Made by a program: the position numbers and the translations under genes. A DNA stretch of 64,000 nucleotides from assembly GCF_003576645.1 (NCBI RefSeq), contig NC_044918.1, positions 25,877,438 through 25,941,437 on the forward strand, in the 5' to 3' direction. The notes beneath the pieces were generated by a model. That model was not told the DNA's origin. It did not search any database and was given only the letters and a program-made list of their open reading frames with translations. Positions 35,681 to 44,639 of the stretch are shown here, in pieces (the first letter of the stretch is position 1; each line of letters starts with the position of its first letter). Origin of the DNA: Ipomoea triloba (lineage: Eukaryota > Streptophyta > Magnoliopsida > Solanales > Convolvulaceae).

Positions 35681-35908
35681 TTGAGTTGACTCAATGTAAC
35701 TCTTCCTTTGATAATTCCACTAAATAAATTCATGAAGAGTAATTAGAGTGCCTTGGATATAATAAACTTGTTATTCGTGATTATTGTACTTCTCCTTAAA
35801 AGGTAATAACTTATAATTTTAGTTGTAGATTTTAATTTGAAACCTATGATTCAAAGAAGTGTTTTCTTCAGAGTTTATTCTCTTCAAGTCTCTTATTTAG
35901 TTTCCATA
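35681..35908 (+). pseudogene. relic of the 3' end of an NLR paralogue
   Basis: This segment matches 40037-40280, the last roughly 40 codons plus 3' UTR of the NLR below. Shared text includes ttgagttgactc, aaattcatgaagag, gagtgccttggata, aaacttgtta, cgtgattattgtact and tctcttatttagtttcca. The match stops abruptly at 35681, where AT-rich DNA begins. No NB-ARC or other LRR sequence is present nearby. It shows a second, now mostly deleted or displaced, gene copy upstream in the same orientation. Confidence 0.8.
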
Positions 35909-36254
35909 TATATTATCTTGTATCTCGTTCATTGTAATTTGTAAACGTACTCCAAAATGCATACTGTGAAAATTAATCAAATAAATAATGTCACGCGCAT
36001 GGATAATCCACATAATATAACTAATAAACTTTTGTCATTATTTCCTTTGCACAGTAAAACATGAAGCATCCGCCACTTTTCCAGGCAAGCACTATACGTT
36101 ATCATTTAAAATTTGATCCGTCTTTACCTCCTGTCGGTAAATTTTAAATTTTATATAGGTAGATTTAGATTATAAAAGAATATATTTTTGTATATATATA
36201 ATTATATAATGTATTGTACTATATGTATATATAATGGCGCAAATTTTATCGACA

Positions 36255-36516
36255 CATTGTGGACCAAATGACAAAACGACGTCGTTTTGATTAATGAAAA
36301 CAAACGGATAAAACGGTCCCCGTTCCCCGCAACTGCAGTCCCCAACTGCAGTATCAGTACAACACAACTGCAGTATCAGTTCAACACACAGAAGTATCAG
36401 TTCAACACAACTGTAGTATCATTTGAGATGAACTGTAGCATCAGTCACGAAAATTTACGAGAGTTGTTTCTCTCACTTATTGAAGCGACGTCGTTTTGTG
36501 CCCTTGGTCCACAATG
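36255..36516. mobile_element. fold-back element with cattgtggacca ends and a 22-base internal repeat
   Basis: Inverted termini of about 35 bases: left cattgtggaccaaatgacaa then aacgacgtcgtttt; right, in reverse, cattgtggaccaagggcaca then aacgacgtcg. aacgacgtcgtt is itself palindromic. The interior has the tandem word actgcagtatcagttcaaca and variants at about 36348-36440. Related ends occur at 41135, 42265, 43186, 48177 and 49010. No coding sequence. Confidence 0.65.
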
Positions 36517-36579
36517 CACTGTGGACTGCGGTACATGGTATAAGGACTGATATAATGTTTATTCATATGTATTTATGTA

Positions 36580-36640
36580 CTAGTTTTTTATACGCGCTTT
36601 GTGCGAAGACTTGTGCCCAATATTTATACCCAATTAGTAA
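36580..36640 (-). mobile_element. minus-strand Helitron 3' end, copy 4 (diverged)
   Basis: The plus strand reads ctagttttttatacgcgctt then tgtgcga. It has the same layout as the three other copies but is more diverged; the body was not traced beyond this short stretch. Confidence 0.45.
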
Positions 36641-37445
36641 ATCATTTTGAAATAGATATAATGCGTTTTTTTTAGTTGTCGAAGTTCCATTGATATTCGA
36701 GTAAAATTTTTGTTGTGTATGTATTTGAAATTAATACAAGAAATTTAAATTCATTGTGATGAATATATTCCACTACTATAATTTTAAGGGTACTCAACGT
36801 TGTATTATAATATTTTATTGTCAAAAATGACTATGGTAATATTTAATTAAAATCTAAATGAATTCAAACTTACCATTGAAGAATGTAAGAATATATATAT
36901 ATATATATATTTATTTATTTATTTATTTATAATTGTAGAATTCATATTAATATTATTGAAGTAAGAATTATAGAAATGATAAATTACTAATATAACTATG
37001 GTAATATTTAATTAAAATCTAAATGAATTCAAACTTACCATTGAAGAATGTAAGAAAAACTATTGCGTATGCATGTGCATGGTAATTATAATGTGAAAAG
37101 ATAACAGAAGTTAAAAATATTTCTAGATATTTATGAATTTATATTTAGTTAATTTTATTTTTATTGCATTAATTATAAAATTAAAGGAATTATATGTTTC
37201 ATAGATACTTTGTTTAACTGTTTTATTTACAGTAGATCCCTCTTTATGTGTGTCCATACTGCCGGTAGATGTCAATATTGGAAGAAGACTTGCAGTTTTG
37301 TTCACACACATGACACACTCCATCATCAAATTATGATGCCTCAAAGCTAAGCTAAGCTAAGTAAACTATTGATCAAAGAATATGAGATTCTGAAACATAC
37401 ATTTTATTTTGGTCAACCCCGATAGATCCATATATCTTCAATATA
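36641..37445. other. AT-rich DNA upstream of the NLR, with a 61-bp direct repeat
   Basis: The 61-bp sequence beginning ctatggtaatatttaatt occurs at 36831-36891 and again at 36996-37056 with no mismatch seen. (AT)n and (TTTA)n tracts lie between the copies. The last few hundred bases probably include the NLR promoter, but no TATA box could be singled out. Confidence 0.6.
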
Positions 37446-40155
37446 ATGGATTTCGTTCTTATCACTTCTCTACTAAATATTCTAGAGCGTTCTTATTATC
37501 AGATTTACTTTTTTAGTGGGTATCGTGAGATAGTAATGATCGAATCTTTGCGTGACAAGATTCGAAATTTGCAAGCCTTTTTGGAGGATTCTCAAAACAA
37601 CAACATCAGCAAGATGACAAGGAGAGCCTTGGAGTCAGAGATTGGAGGGGTGGCTCGTGATGCAGAAGACAAGATCGAATCGGAATTACAAAATCTCATT
37701 ATGAGCAAAAACAGCAAAATTACACCTCCTAAGAAGGCTGAGAGTCTTTATAAGACCTTGAAACAAGTGAACCGAAATATTACATCAATTGAAGGGAGAA
37801 TTCAGATTGAGAGCAAAAACAACCATTCTGCTCCAGAGCCGCAAAGAATAGAGAATATCAAAGTTGGTAGTTTCTCTAAACGTTCTTCAGAGCCTACCGA
37901 GGTTAATGTAATGGTAGGATGTGACGATCAATTTGATACCATAGTGTCCAAGCTCACTTCACTATCAAAACAACTACAAGTCGTTGTGGGAATGGGAGGC
38001 ATAGGCAAGACTACTTTGATTAAAAAAGTCTACGAAGATGCAGCAATTGTTAGTTATTTTGATGTCCGAGCATGGGCTACAGTATCTCAACAGCATAACC
38101 TTAGAGAAATGCTCATTGGCCTTCTCGGTTCTGATGTTACCAATGGAGTAGACAACAATCATCTTGCAAATCAACTACGTCAAAAGTTGATGGGTCAGAA
38201 GTACTTAATTGTTATGGATGATATATGGGAAACCGAGGCATGGGATGACATCCATAGATGTTTTCCAGAAGATTTCAATGGAAGTCGAATATTGTTGACA
38301 ACACGGCTCAAACAAATAGCTGACTATTCTGCAGGCTCAGGTAACAATAATCTTCATTACATGCAGTTCTTAAATCCCCATGAAAGTTGGAGTTTATTTT
38401 ACAAGAAAGTATTTGAGGAAAAAAATTTTCCCATTGAATTTGAAACAATCGCTAGAGGTATTGCTGAAAAATGCCAAGGATTACCTCTAACAATTGTTGT
38501 GGTTGCTGGGCTTCTCACCTCATTCAATGAGCCATCACCAACCCAGTGGGAGAATATTGCTGAAAATTTGAATTCATTTCTTAACACAAATCAAGAAGAA
38601 AAATGTTCAAAAATACTTTCACTAAGTTATGACCACTTACCTCTGCACTTGAAAGTTTGTTTCCTATATTTTGGTGTTTTCCCTGAAGATAGTATGATTT
38701 GTGTGAAAAAATTGATTATGCTATGGGTTGCGGAAGGGTTCTTAAAGTTAGAGAGGAGTGAAATCATGGAACAAATATGCGAGACTTACTTGCAAGATCT
38801 TGTAGATAGAGGCCTAGTACAGTTCAAATTGTTAAGTGGAGTTGTGATGGAAAAATGAAGTATTGTAAGCTCCATGACTTGTTGCATAACTTTTGCATGG
38901 AAGTTGCACGGAGGGAAAAGCTTTTGAATGTTATAAATGAAAATAATGTTGAGGTGGCTAGAGTTCAAAATCTTGGATACGAAAGCTTGGAGCCAAAACT
39001 GGCATGCTCATGTCGACAGGTTTGGATAAAAAAGCTTGCCGTTGGATCAGCAATCAATCCATCCATTTGGATTCTCCTATAAGTATTTCTTGCACATCCC
39101 ATCAGGAATTTCGTTCCATTCTATATTTTCCTAAGGCTTCTGGATTATTGGCCAATTACTCCTCCCAAACATTTCCCTCCTATCCTAAATTGTTAAGGGT
39201 GTTGGACTTAAGTCTATGTGATTTGGTTGACATACCAAGTGAAATAGTGAATCTCATTTGTTTGAGATACTTAGCCCTGAGAACTAATGCACCCCTTAAA
39301 GATTACAAATGGTATAAGCTTCTAAATTTGCAGACCTTCATTGTTGAAACCATTGGACCTAATGCTCCAGGGGAGGGTTGGAAGTCACCATCTCATATGT
39401 TGGACAATATGCTACATCTAAGGCATGTTATGTTCAGTAAATCATCCCTATATCTTCCACGCCAAGATCAAACAACTCTGCAAACTATATCTTGCTTATA
39501 TTACCGTCCTGAGCCTTGGCCAAGCATTCAAAACTTCACAAATATTCCAAATGTGAAGAAACTTGGGATTTACATTGACATCACCCCTGTTTCGGATCCT
39601 AAGCTTTCACCTAAGGATGCTTCACATCAGCATAGTTCACTTAATGATCTTGTCGATTTGCAATGGTTGGAGAACTTGAAAATTGATGTGCCAGAAATAA
39701 TTCCTTTTCAGGATGTCTTCAGACTTCCGACATCTTTTCCATCAAACCTCAAGAAGTTGACACTTCAAGGGACATGCCTTCCATGGGATGACATGGCCAT
39801 TATTGCCACATTGCCTAACCTTGAGGCTCTAAAATTGAAACATAAAGCCTTCTGTGGCTCGGAGTGGAAAACAACGGAGAATGGGTTTTGCAAATTAAAG
39901 TACTTGAAAATTGCAGTGTTAGATTTCGAGCATTGGAGTGCTTATTTTCCAGTTCTTGAATGCCTAATACTTGATTTCTGTAGGAAATTGAAAAAATTTC
40001 CTACTGAATTTGCTGATATTACAACATTGCAATTAATTGAGTTGACTCGATGTGGCTCTTCCCTTGTTACTTCTGCTAAACAAATTCATGAAGAGCAATT
40101 GGAGTGCCTTGGATACACTAAACTTGTTATACGTGATTATTGTACTCTTTTTTAA
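37446..40155 (+). pseudogene. CC-NB-ARC-LRR resistance gene (R1/Rx-like), two frameshifts
   Basis: Frame 1 (37446-38858, 470 codons) has an Rx-type coiled coil with an EDVID-like DAEDKIES at 72-79, P-loop GMGGIGKTT at 182-190, kinase-2 YLIVMDDIW at 253-261, RNBS-B GSRILLTT at 279-286, GLPL at 345-348 and CFLYFGVFPED at 405-415. It then stops. Homology resumes in another frame with DGKMKYCKLHDLLHNFC, the MHD region (here LHD), up to about 39060. A third frame continues to 40155 with LRR text such as LLRVLDLSLCDLVDIPSEIV. The breaks fall at about 38817-38845 and 39015-39060. Such proteins are intracellular immune receptors; this family is large in Solanales. As read, translation ends before the MHD, giving at most a CC-NB product. 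Sequencing error at both points is the alternative. No intron is needed or evident. Confidence 0.9.
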
Positions 40156-40562
40156 AAGGTAATATTTTATAATTTAGTTTGTAGATTTTGCAACCTATAT
40201 TCTGAGCCTTATGATTCAATGAAGTATTTTCTTCAAATTAAACTTTATTCTCTTCATGTTTCTTATTTGGTTTCCATTTTTGAGGTTGAAAGCTCAGAGG
40301 ATCGGAATAGAGCACAATTTATCACACATTTGAGCGTGGACGACATGGGGTCATTACTCGGATTCAGCAAAAAAAAAAATGAAACCAAACTTTATAATTT
40401 GTATCATTGTATGGAGTTACGTTCTTATGTAATATGTATTAAAGTAGAAATTACAATAATAAAGATCAATATTCTTCTTCTTTTTTCTCCCTCCTGTAAT
40501 AAAGTAGAAATTAAACCACAATAATAAAGATCAATCTTCTTCTTCTTCCTAATGCTATGTTC
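40156..40562. other. NLR 3' flank
   Basis: Likely 3' UTR at least to about 40280, where similarity to the relic at 35681 ends. Contains a near-repeat of gtagaaattacaataataaa and gtagaaattaaaccacaata around 40445-40530. No gene. Confidence 0.5.
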
Positions 40563-41110
40563 TCAAAACTTCATGCTCTCTGTTATTTTTGAAATAGCAG
40601 TTGTTTTACTATTAAGAGCATGATTTGACTCAAATGCAATTAACACATTATCTATAATTGACCTTTCCTGAATAAAAGCACTTTGGGATATAATAGAATC
40701 CAATAACTCCCTAAACCTATAAGCCACCACCTTTGCTAAAATGCAATAGATTACATTACACAAAGAAATGGGGCATAAATCAGACATCAACTCAAGGTTC
40801 TTTTTCTTTAGAATTAAAACAATATGAGTATCATTTATAGAAGAAGGCAATTGGCCAGAATTAATAGAAGATTGGCAAAATCGAACTACCTCCTCTCTCA
40901 AGACTGCCCAATGAATCCAGTAGAATGCCCGAGATAAACCATCGGGACCAGGAAACTTGTCTGGATGCATTGTAAAAATTGCCCTTTGAACTTCCTCCGG
41001 GGAAATGTCACGCAAGAGGCATGCATTCTCCTCTCCACACATTCAAGAACCAGCCCCATCTCACCCCCCACCAGCCCTAAACAGTGACGAAAATAATCCA
41101 GCATAATTCT
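40563..41110 (-). pseudogene. LINE (L1-type) reverse transcriptase fragment
   Basis: Minus-strand frame from 41042 downward contains SPEEVQRAIFTMHPDKFPGP followed by DGLSRAFYW, then a spaced ..SSINDTHIVLILKKK and CPISLCNVIYCILAKVVAYR. This is the plant L1-type RT N-terminal block (usually ..D KAPGPDG and LIPK...RPISLCNV..K...). Part of the upstream sequence lies in another frame (to 41104), so it is frameshifted. The YADD catalytic core is absent: a 5' and 3' truncated relic of about 540 bp. It lies just downstream of the NLR on the opposite strand. Confidence 0.88.
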
Positions 41111-41127
41111 ACCCGTCCTTATATCGT

Positions 41128-41490
41128 GGACCGCGGTCTACAATGCATTGTGGACCGTGGTCCAAAAACGACGTCGTTTCAGTAAGTGGGAGACGGAGCC
41201 CGTAATTGACACTACAGTTCATCTCAAAAGATACTGCCTTACATTTGTTTTGATATTATCAAATGAAACTGTACTTATATCGAAATGTAACTGTAGTTGT
41301 GTTGAAATGTAATTGCAGTGTATATTAACTGATACTGAATAACAGTTTCACATTTGTGTTTTATATTATCGAATGAAACTGTAGTTATATCGAAATGTAA
41401 CTGTAGTTGTGTTGAAATGTAACTGCAGTGTATATGAACTGATACTGAATAACAGTTTCACATTTGTGTTTTTATATTATCGCCATTGTG
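41128..41490. mobile_element. fold-back family member with a 110-bp tandem repeat
   Basis: The end at 41128-41185 reads gtggaccgcggtct, acaatgcattgtggaccg, tggtccaaaaacgacgtcgt and is self-complementary. The interior repeats a 110-base unit: aacagtttcacatttgtgtt occurs at 41341 and 41451, with gaaactgtagttatatcg and gtaactgcagtgtatat between. No clear second terminus. Confidence 0.55.
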
Positions 41491-42264
41491 TATATGAGAA
41501 CCACAACATTACATACAATTATACAAGTATATATGAACAGATTATACAATAGATATATTTACATAACGATATTGAAGTTATATTAATTAATGAGTATACC
41601 ATCATTGATTTTTTTTAATAAAAAAAACTGTAATCATTATGAGTACAAATACAAATAATAGAATTAGCATGATAATACTTTGACAATCATACCTATAGAA
41701 TGTCAAGTAGATGGTGTGTTGCAGAATATGTTAGGTTTAGTTTTGGGTGAATACCCGTGAGAAGGGGAGGGGTTTATATACTGTTGTTTCGGGTAGAATA
41801 ATGGTTTAGTTATTAGGAATCTATACAAAATTGTATTATAGAATCCTATTAAGACTTCAATATTCTAATTTTAAGTTAGGAATCTATACAGAATTGTATT
41901 ATAGAATATTGCCAATTTGTTTGAAAACTGCAATAAAGAAACAAATTGCCTAAAGAATTTAATGTTAAACTTCCGTTATATTTAACGGAAAAAATTTGGT
42001 AAAAATTATAAAAGATTATGATATATTAGGAATTTAATTGGAAGTTGCACAATAATAAGAACACAAAGTACAATATGTTATAGCAGACTATTACACCAAC
42101 ATTTTTTTTAGTTCCAGTTAGGGGTCTAACATTATTGGCTCTTATTATAAGTGTAGATATAGTAGATAGATATGTCATTATTTTTATAACTTTTATATAT
42201 TTAATTTTGAATTTCAAACTTTAAAAGGTAGATTAGAAGGCTAACCCGTTTACCGCAAATTATG
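41491..42264. other. AT-rich intergenic DNA with a Helitron-like 5' end on the minus strand
   Basis: aggggtctaacattattggc then tcttattataagtg near 42120-42160 resembles the minus-strand Helitron 5' ends at 31510-31541. Direct repeats of aggaatctatacagaattgt lie near 41815 and 41876. No gene. Confidence 0.4.
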
Positions 42265-43215
42265 CTGTGGACCCAGGTCTACCTTGCAAGGTGGACCTGA
42301 GTCCAAAACTACGTCGTTTTGTCTTTTTTTTTTTTAAAAAAAAAATTAGTAAACATATTGCTGAATATAGAGTTGTCCAAAAATGTGTGAATGTAGAGGC
42401 TTCAAAGTGTGAATGTAGAGTATAGAAATCGTGAATGTGGACTTATGATTGGGTGAATGTAGAGTTGCCCAGAAATGTGTGAATGTGGAGGTTTCAAAGT
42501 GTGAATGTGAAGGTTTCAAATTGTGAATATGGAGTATAGAAATCGTGAATGTAGAGTTATGCATGTGTGAATCTGTAATAGAGTTAAGAAGTTCTAGCAA
42601 CTTGTAGCCCTGTAATGTGTGAATGTGGAGTTCTCAAGTTGTGAATATGGAGTATAGGACCTGTGAATATAGAGTTTTGAATGTGTGAATGCATAACAGT
42701 GGTAATATAGTTACTAAACATACAATCCTGTAATGTGTGAATGTGGAGTTTACAAATTGTGAATATAGAGTATAGTATATGTGAATGTAGAGTAATTTGC
42801 GATGATTTGTTTATTAGTTTCATTTTCCACATATACTAGTATAATTATAGTAATACTAAAGTATTATTTTGATTCTACTACAATTTCATTTGACAATATA
42901 CGTTACTGGAGATCTATTGAAGTATAATTTTATTTACATTTTATGTTCATTTGACAATATATATTATTGTATGAGTCCTGTTTTTTAGTTCCATTTCCAC
43001 ACACTAATTTCATTTTAACAATACTAAAGCATCATTTTAATTCTATAACAGTTTCATTTGACATTATACGTTATTACATGAGCTCTATTTTTCAGTTCAA
43101 TTTTCCACACACACTACTTTTATTTTAGCAACACTAAAATATTATTTTAATTCTACTACAATTTCATTTGACAATGGTATTGGACTATGGTCCACCGTAG
43201 ACCATGGTCCATTGT
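42265..43215. mobile_element. fold-back element with minisatellite interior
   Basis: Left end gtggacccaggtctaccttg and right end tggtccaccgtagaccatgg belong to the gtggacc palindromic family. Inside, 42365-42800 is a minisatellite (separate entry). 42820-43185 holds three repeats of about 120 bases, each with ttagtttcattttccacac, actaaagtatcatttta and catttgacaatatacgtta. The latter block also matches 48530-48910. Confidence 0.55.
42365..42800. repeat. minisatellite built on gtgaatgtggag
   Basis: The word gtgaatgtagag or gtgaatgtggag recurs about every 20-30 bases in two alternating forms: tgtgtgaatgtggagtt and ttgtgaatatggagtatag. At least 15 copies. It reads as false threonine/histidine/serine-rich frames on the minus strand. 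Confidence 0.9.
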
Positions 43216-43225
43216 ATAACAACTA

Positions 43226-43935
43226 GGCATTTCAATGCACTATATCAGGTTGAAATCAATAGAGAACATTAAACAACATACAAGAGTATAGGCAATCATA
43301 TCCACAAAATTCCCATACAAATGGAATATGGCAAAGTATTTTTTTTTTTGGTAAATTGACCATGGGTCTTTCTCTCCGTCCGTTTAACGGTCCAGGGTCC
43401 ACCCACGTTCGCTCCGGGAGGCACGGGAGCTGGTCCAGGGGGAATCGTCACTTGTGGAAGAAATTGAACCCGAGTTCTCCCGAAATTCCTCCCCACAAAG
43501 AGATCTCACTTGCCACTTGAGCTACCCCACTTGGTTGAATATGGCAAAGTATTGAAGATTGAGAATATATAGAAGAGTATAGTAGCAGCCCATCCAAAAA
43601 GCAAGAAAATGAAGAGAGCCTGCCCTCCCTCAACAAGAAAGCTTAAACCTTTTAGTCTCAACTCCACTCCCCAATTACCATGAAATTGGAAACTATCTGA
43701 AAATTTGTTTTGGTAGGGTAGTTTGTTAGAGGCTATCATTCATTACTCTCCTCCTCCTCATGCTTCTCATCTATTACAAGTTGTCCTAGGGCTTCTCTCA
43801 AATTTAGTGTGTTTCACATGGTTCTTCTTCCGATACCCCCATTGCCATTCCTCATCATTGTTGCAAATTCTCCGTAGTCTATCTGCCCGTCCTGGAAGAA
43901 GGTGGGTGGTTATACTATAAAATTATAAGAAACTG
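43226..43935 (-). pseudogene. duplicated last exon and 3' flank of the calcium-dependent kinase, with a premature stop
   Basis: Matches 49084-49573, the 3' part of the kinase gene: 3' flank, 3' UTR, the 52-codon last exon (43891-43736) and a few bases of intron. Because intron sequence is included it is a DNA duplication, not a retrocopy. In the exon only about four substitutions are seen, all C-to-T or G-to-A. One turns a CGA codon into TGA (minus strand atgtgaaac versus atgcgaaac), so the copy is dead. Kinase and EF-hand exons 1-6 are absent. A SINE at 43341-43536 splits the 3' flank. Confidence 0.92.
43341..43536 (-). mobile_element. tRNA-derived SINE with a 17-bp target duplication
   Basis: On the minus strand it starts aaccaagtggggtagctcaa, where tagctcaagtgg is an A-box-like promoter. 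It has cgggttcaatttcttcc as B box and ends in a poly(A) of about ten. The direct repeat gaatatggcaaagtatt flanks it (43324-43340 and 43537-43553). The paralogous kinase 3' flank has one uninterrupted copy (about 49188-49202), an empty site. Length is 196 bp. Confidence 0.93.
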
Positions 43936-44639
43936 TACTCAGCAAACTGTTTGCTAGCGGGCTGAGTCCTAATTGATCATTGTATCGTCCTGTTCTGGAC
44001 CAAATGCGTTGGTCCTAAACATAATAAAAATAATAACTTTTTTTGATTTGGGGGAAGATTGTACGGGATATATTCTGGCCTGGGATCTCTCCCTTTGGTG
44101 GTGTGCCATGTGTTTAATTGCTTTGTTGTCTTTTTGGTCCTCAACATCTAATGGTCTCACCCAACCAATAATCCCTGCACGAGGGAAACATATGGATCAA
44201 ACATCATCTTCCTAACCGATTGCAAAAAATTTAGAACATACAATTAATTTGCATGTCAGAAATCCGATGTGTGGCAAAGATACCAAATTCAAAACAAAAA
44301 AATTATTATTAAAATTTGAAACTAATATAATCACCCCTCTTGTATGGGATTGTGAAAAATGTATGTAGTAATTCGATTATTCAGTTTGAATATTGGGGTA
44401 TTAATGAAAGCAAGTTTCAGAGTAAATTCGGTGTTGGTGTTCCTATTGGAGTATTGGCCATAACTGCTTTTCAAAATCCTACATACAATCGAGATTACGA
44501 AGTTTGCGCGTCGACCAACCGTTTGCATGTTGAGCAAGTTGTCACAAGTTTTTGAATTTGTAAAGATGTGATTGTAATTTTGATTTCTAAATTACACTAT
44601 TCCTAGCTTTATATGTAGAATAATCATACTAAATTTGTA
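43936..44639. other. unassigned DNA with a 71-codon open frame
   Basis: Contains the block cggtctcacccaaccaataa (about 44156) shared with 22938. A plus-strand frame at 44340-44555 includes YWGINESKFQSKFGVGVPIG and EVCASTNRLHVEQ. I do not recognise it; its composition is protein-like, but it has no visible partner exons. It may be transposon cargo. Confidence 0.35.

Noticed and set aside
35681..35908. A short separate LRR gene
   Set aside because: The homology covers only the end of the coding region and the 3' UTR of the NLR, with no upstream exons.
38858..39082. Introns joining the three NLR frames
   Set aside because: Coding homology is continuous across both breaks, leaving no room for an intron, so indels explain the frame changes better.
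42346..42832. Threonine/histidine/serine-rich minus-strand frames
   Set aside because: They are readings of the gtgaatgtggag minisatellite.
42265..43215. CRISPR-like spaced repeats
   Set aside because: Units are directly tandem and variable with no unique spacers of fixed length, and the genome is eukaryotic.
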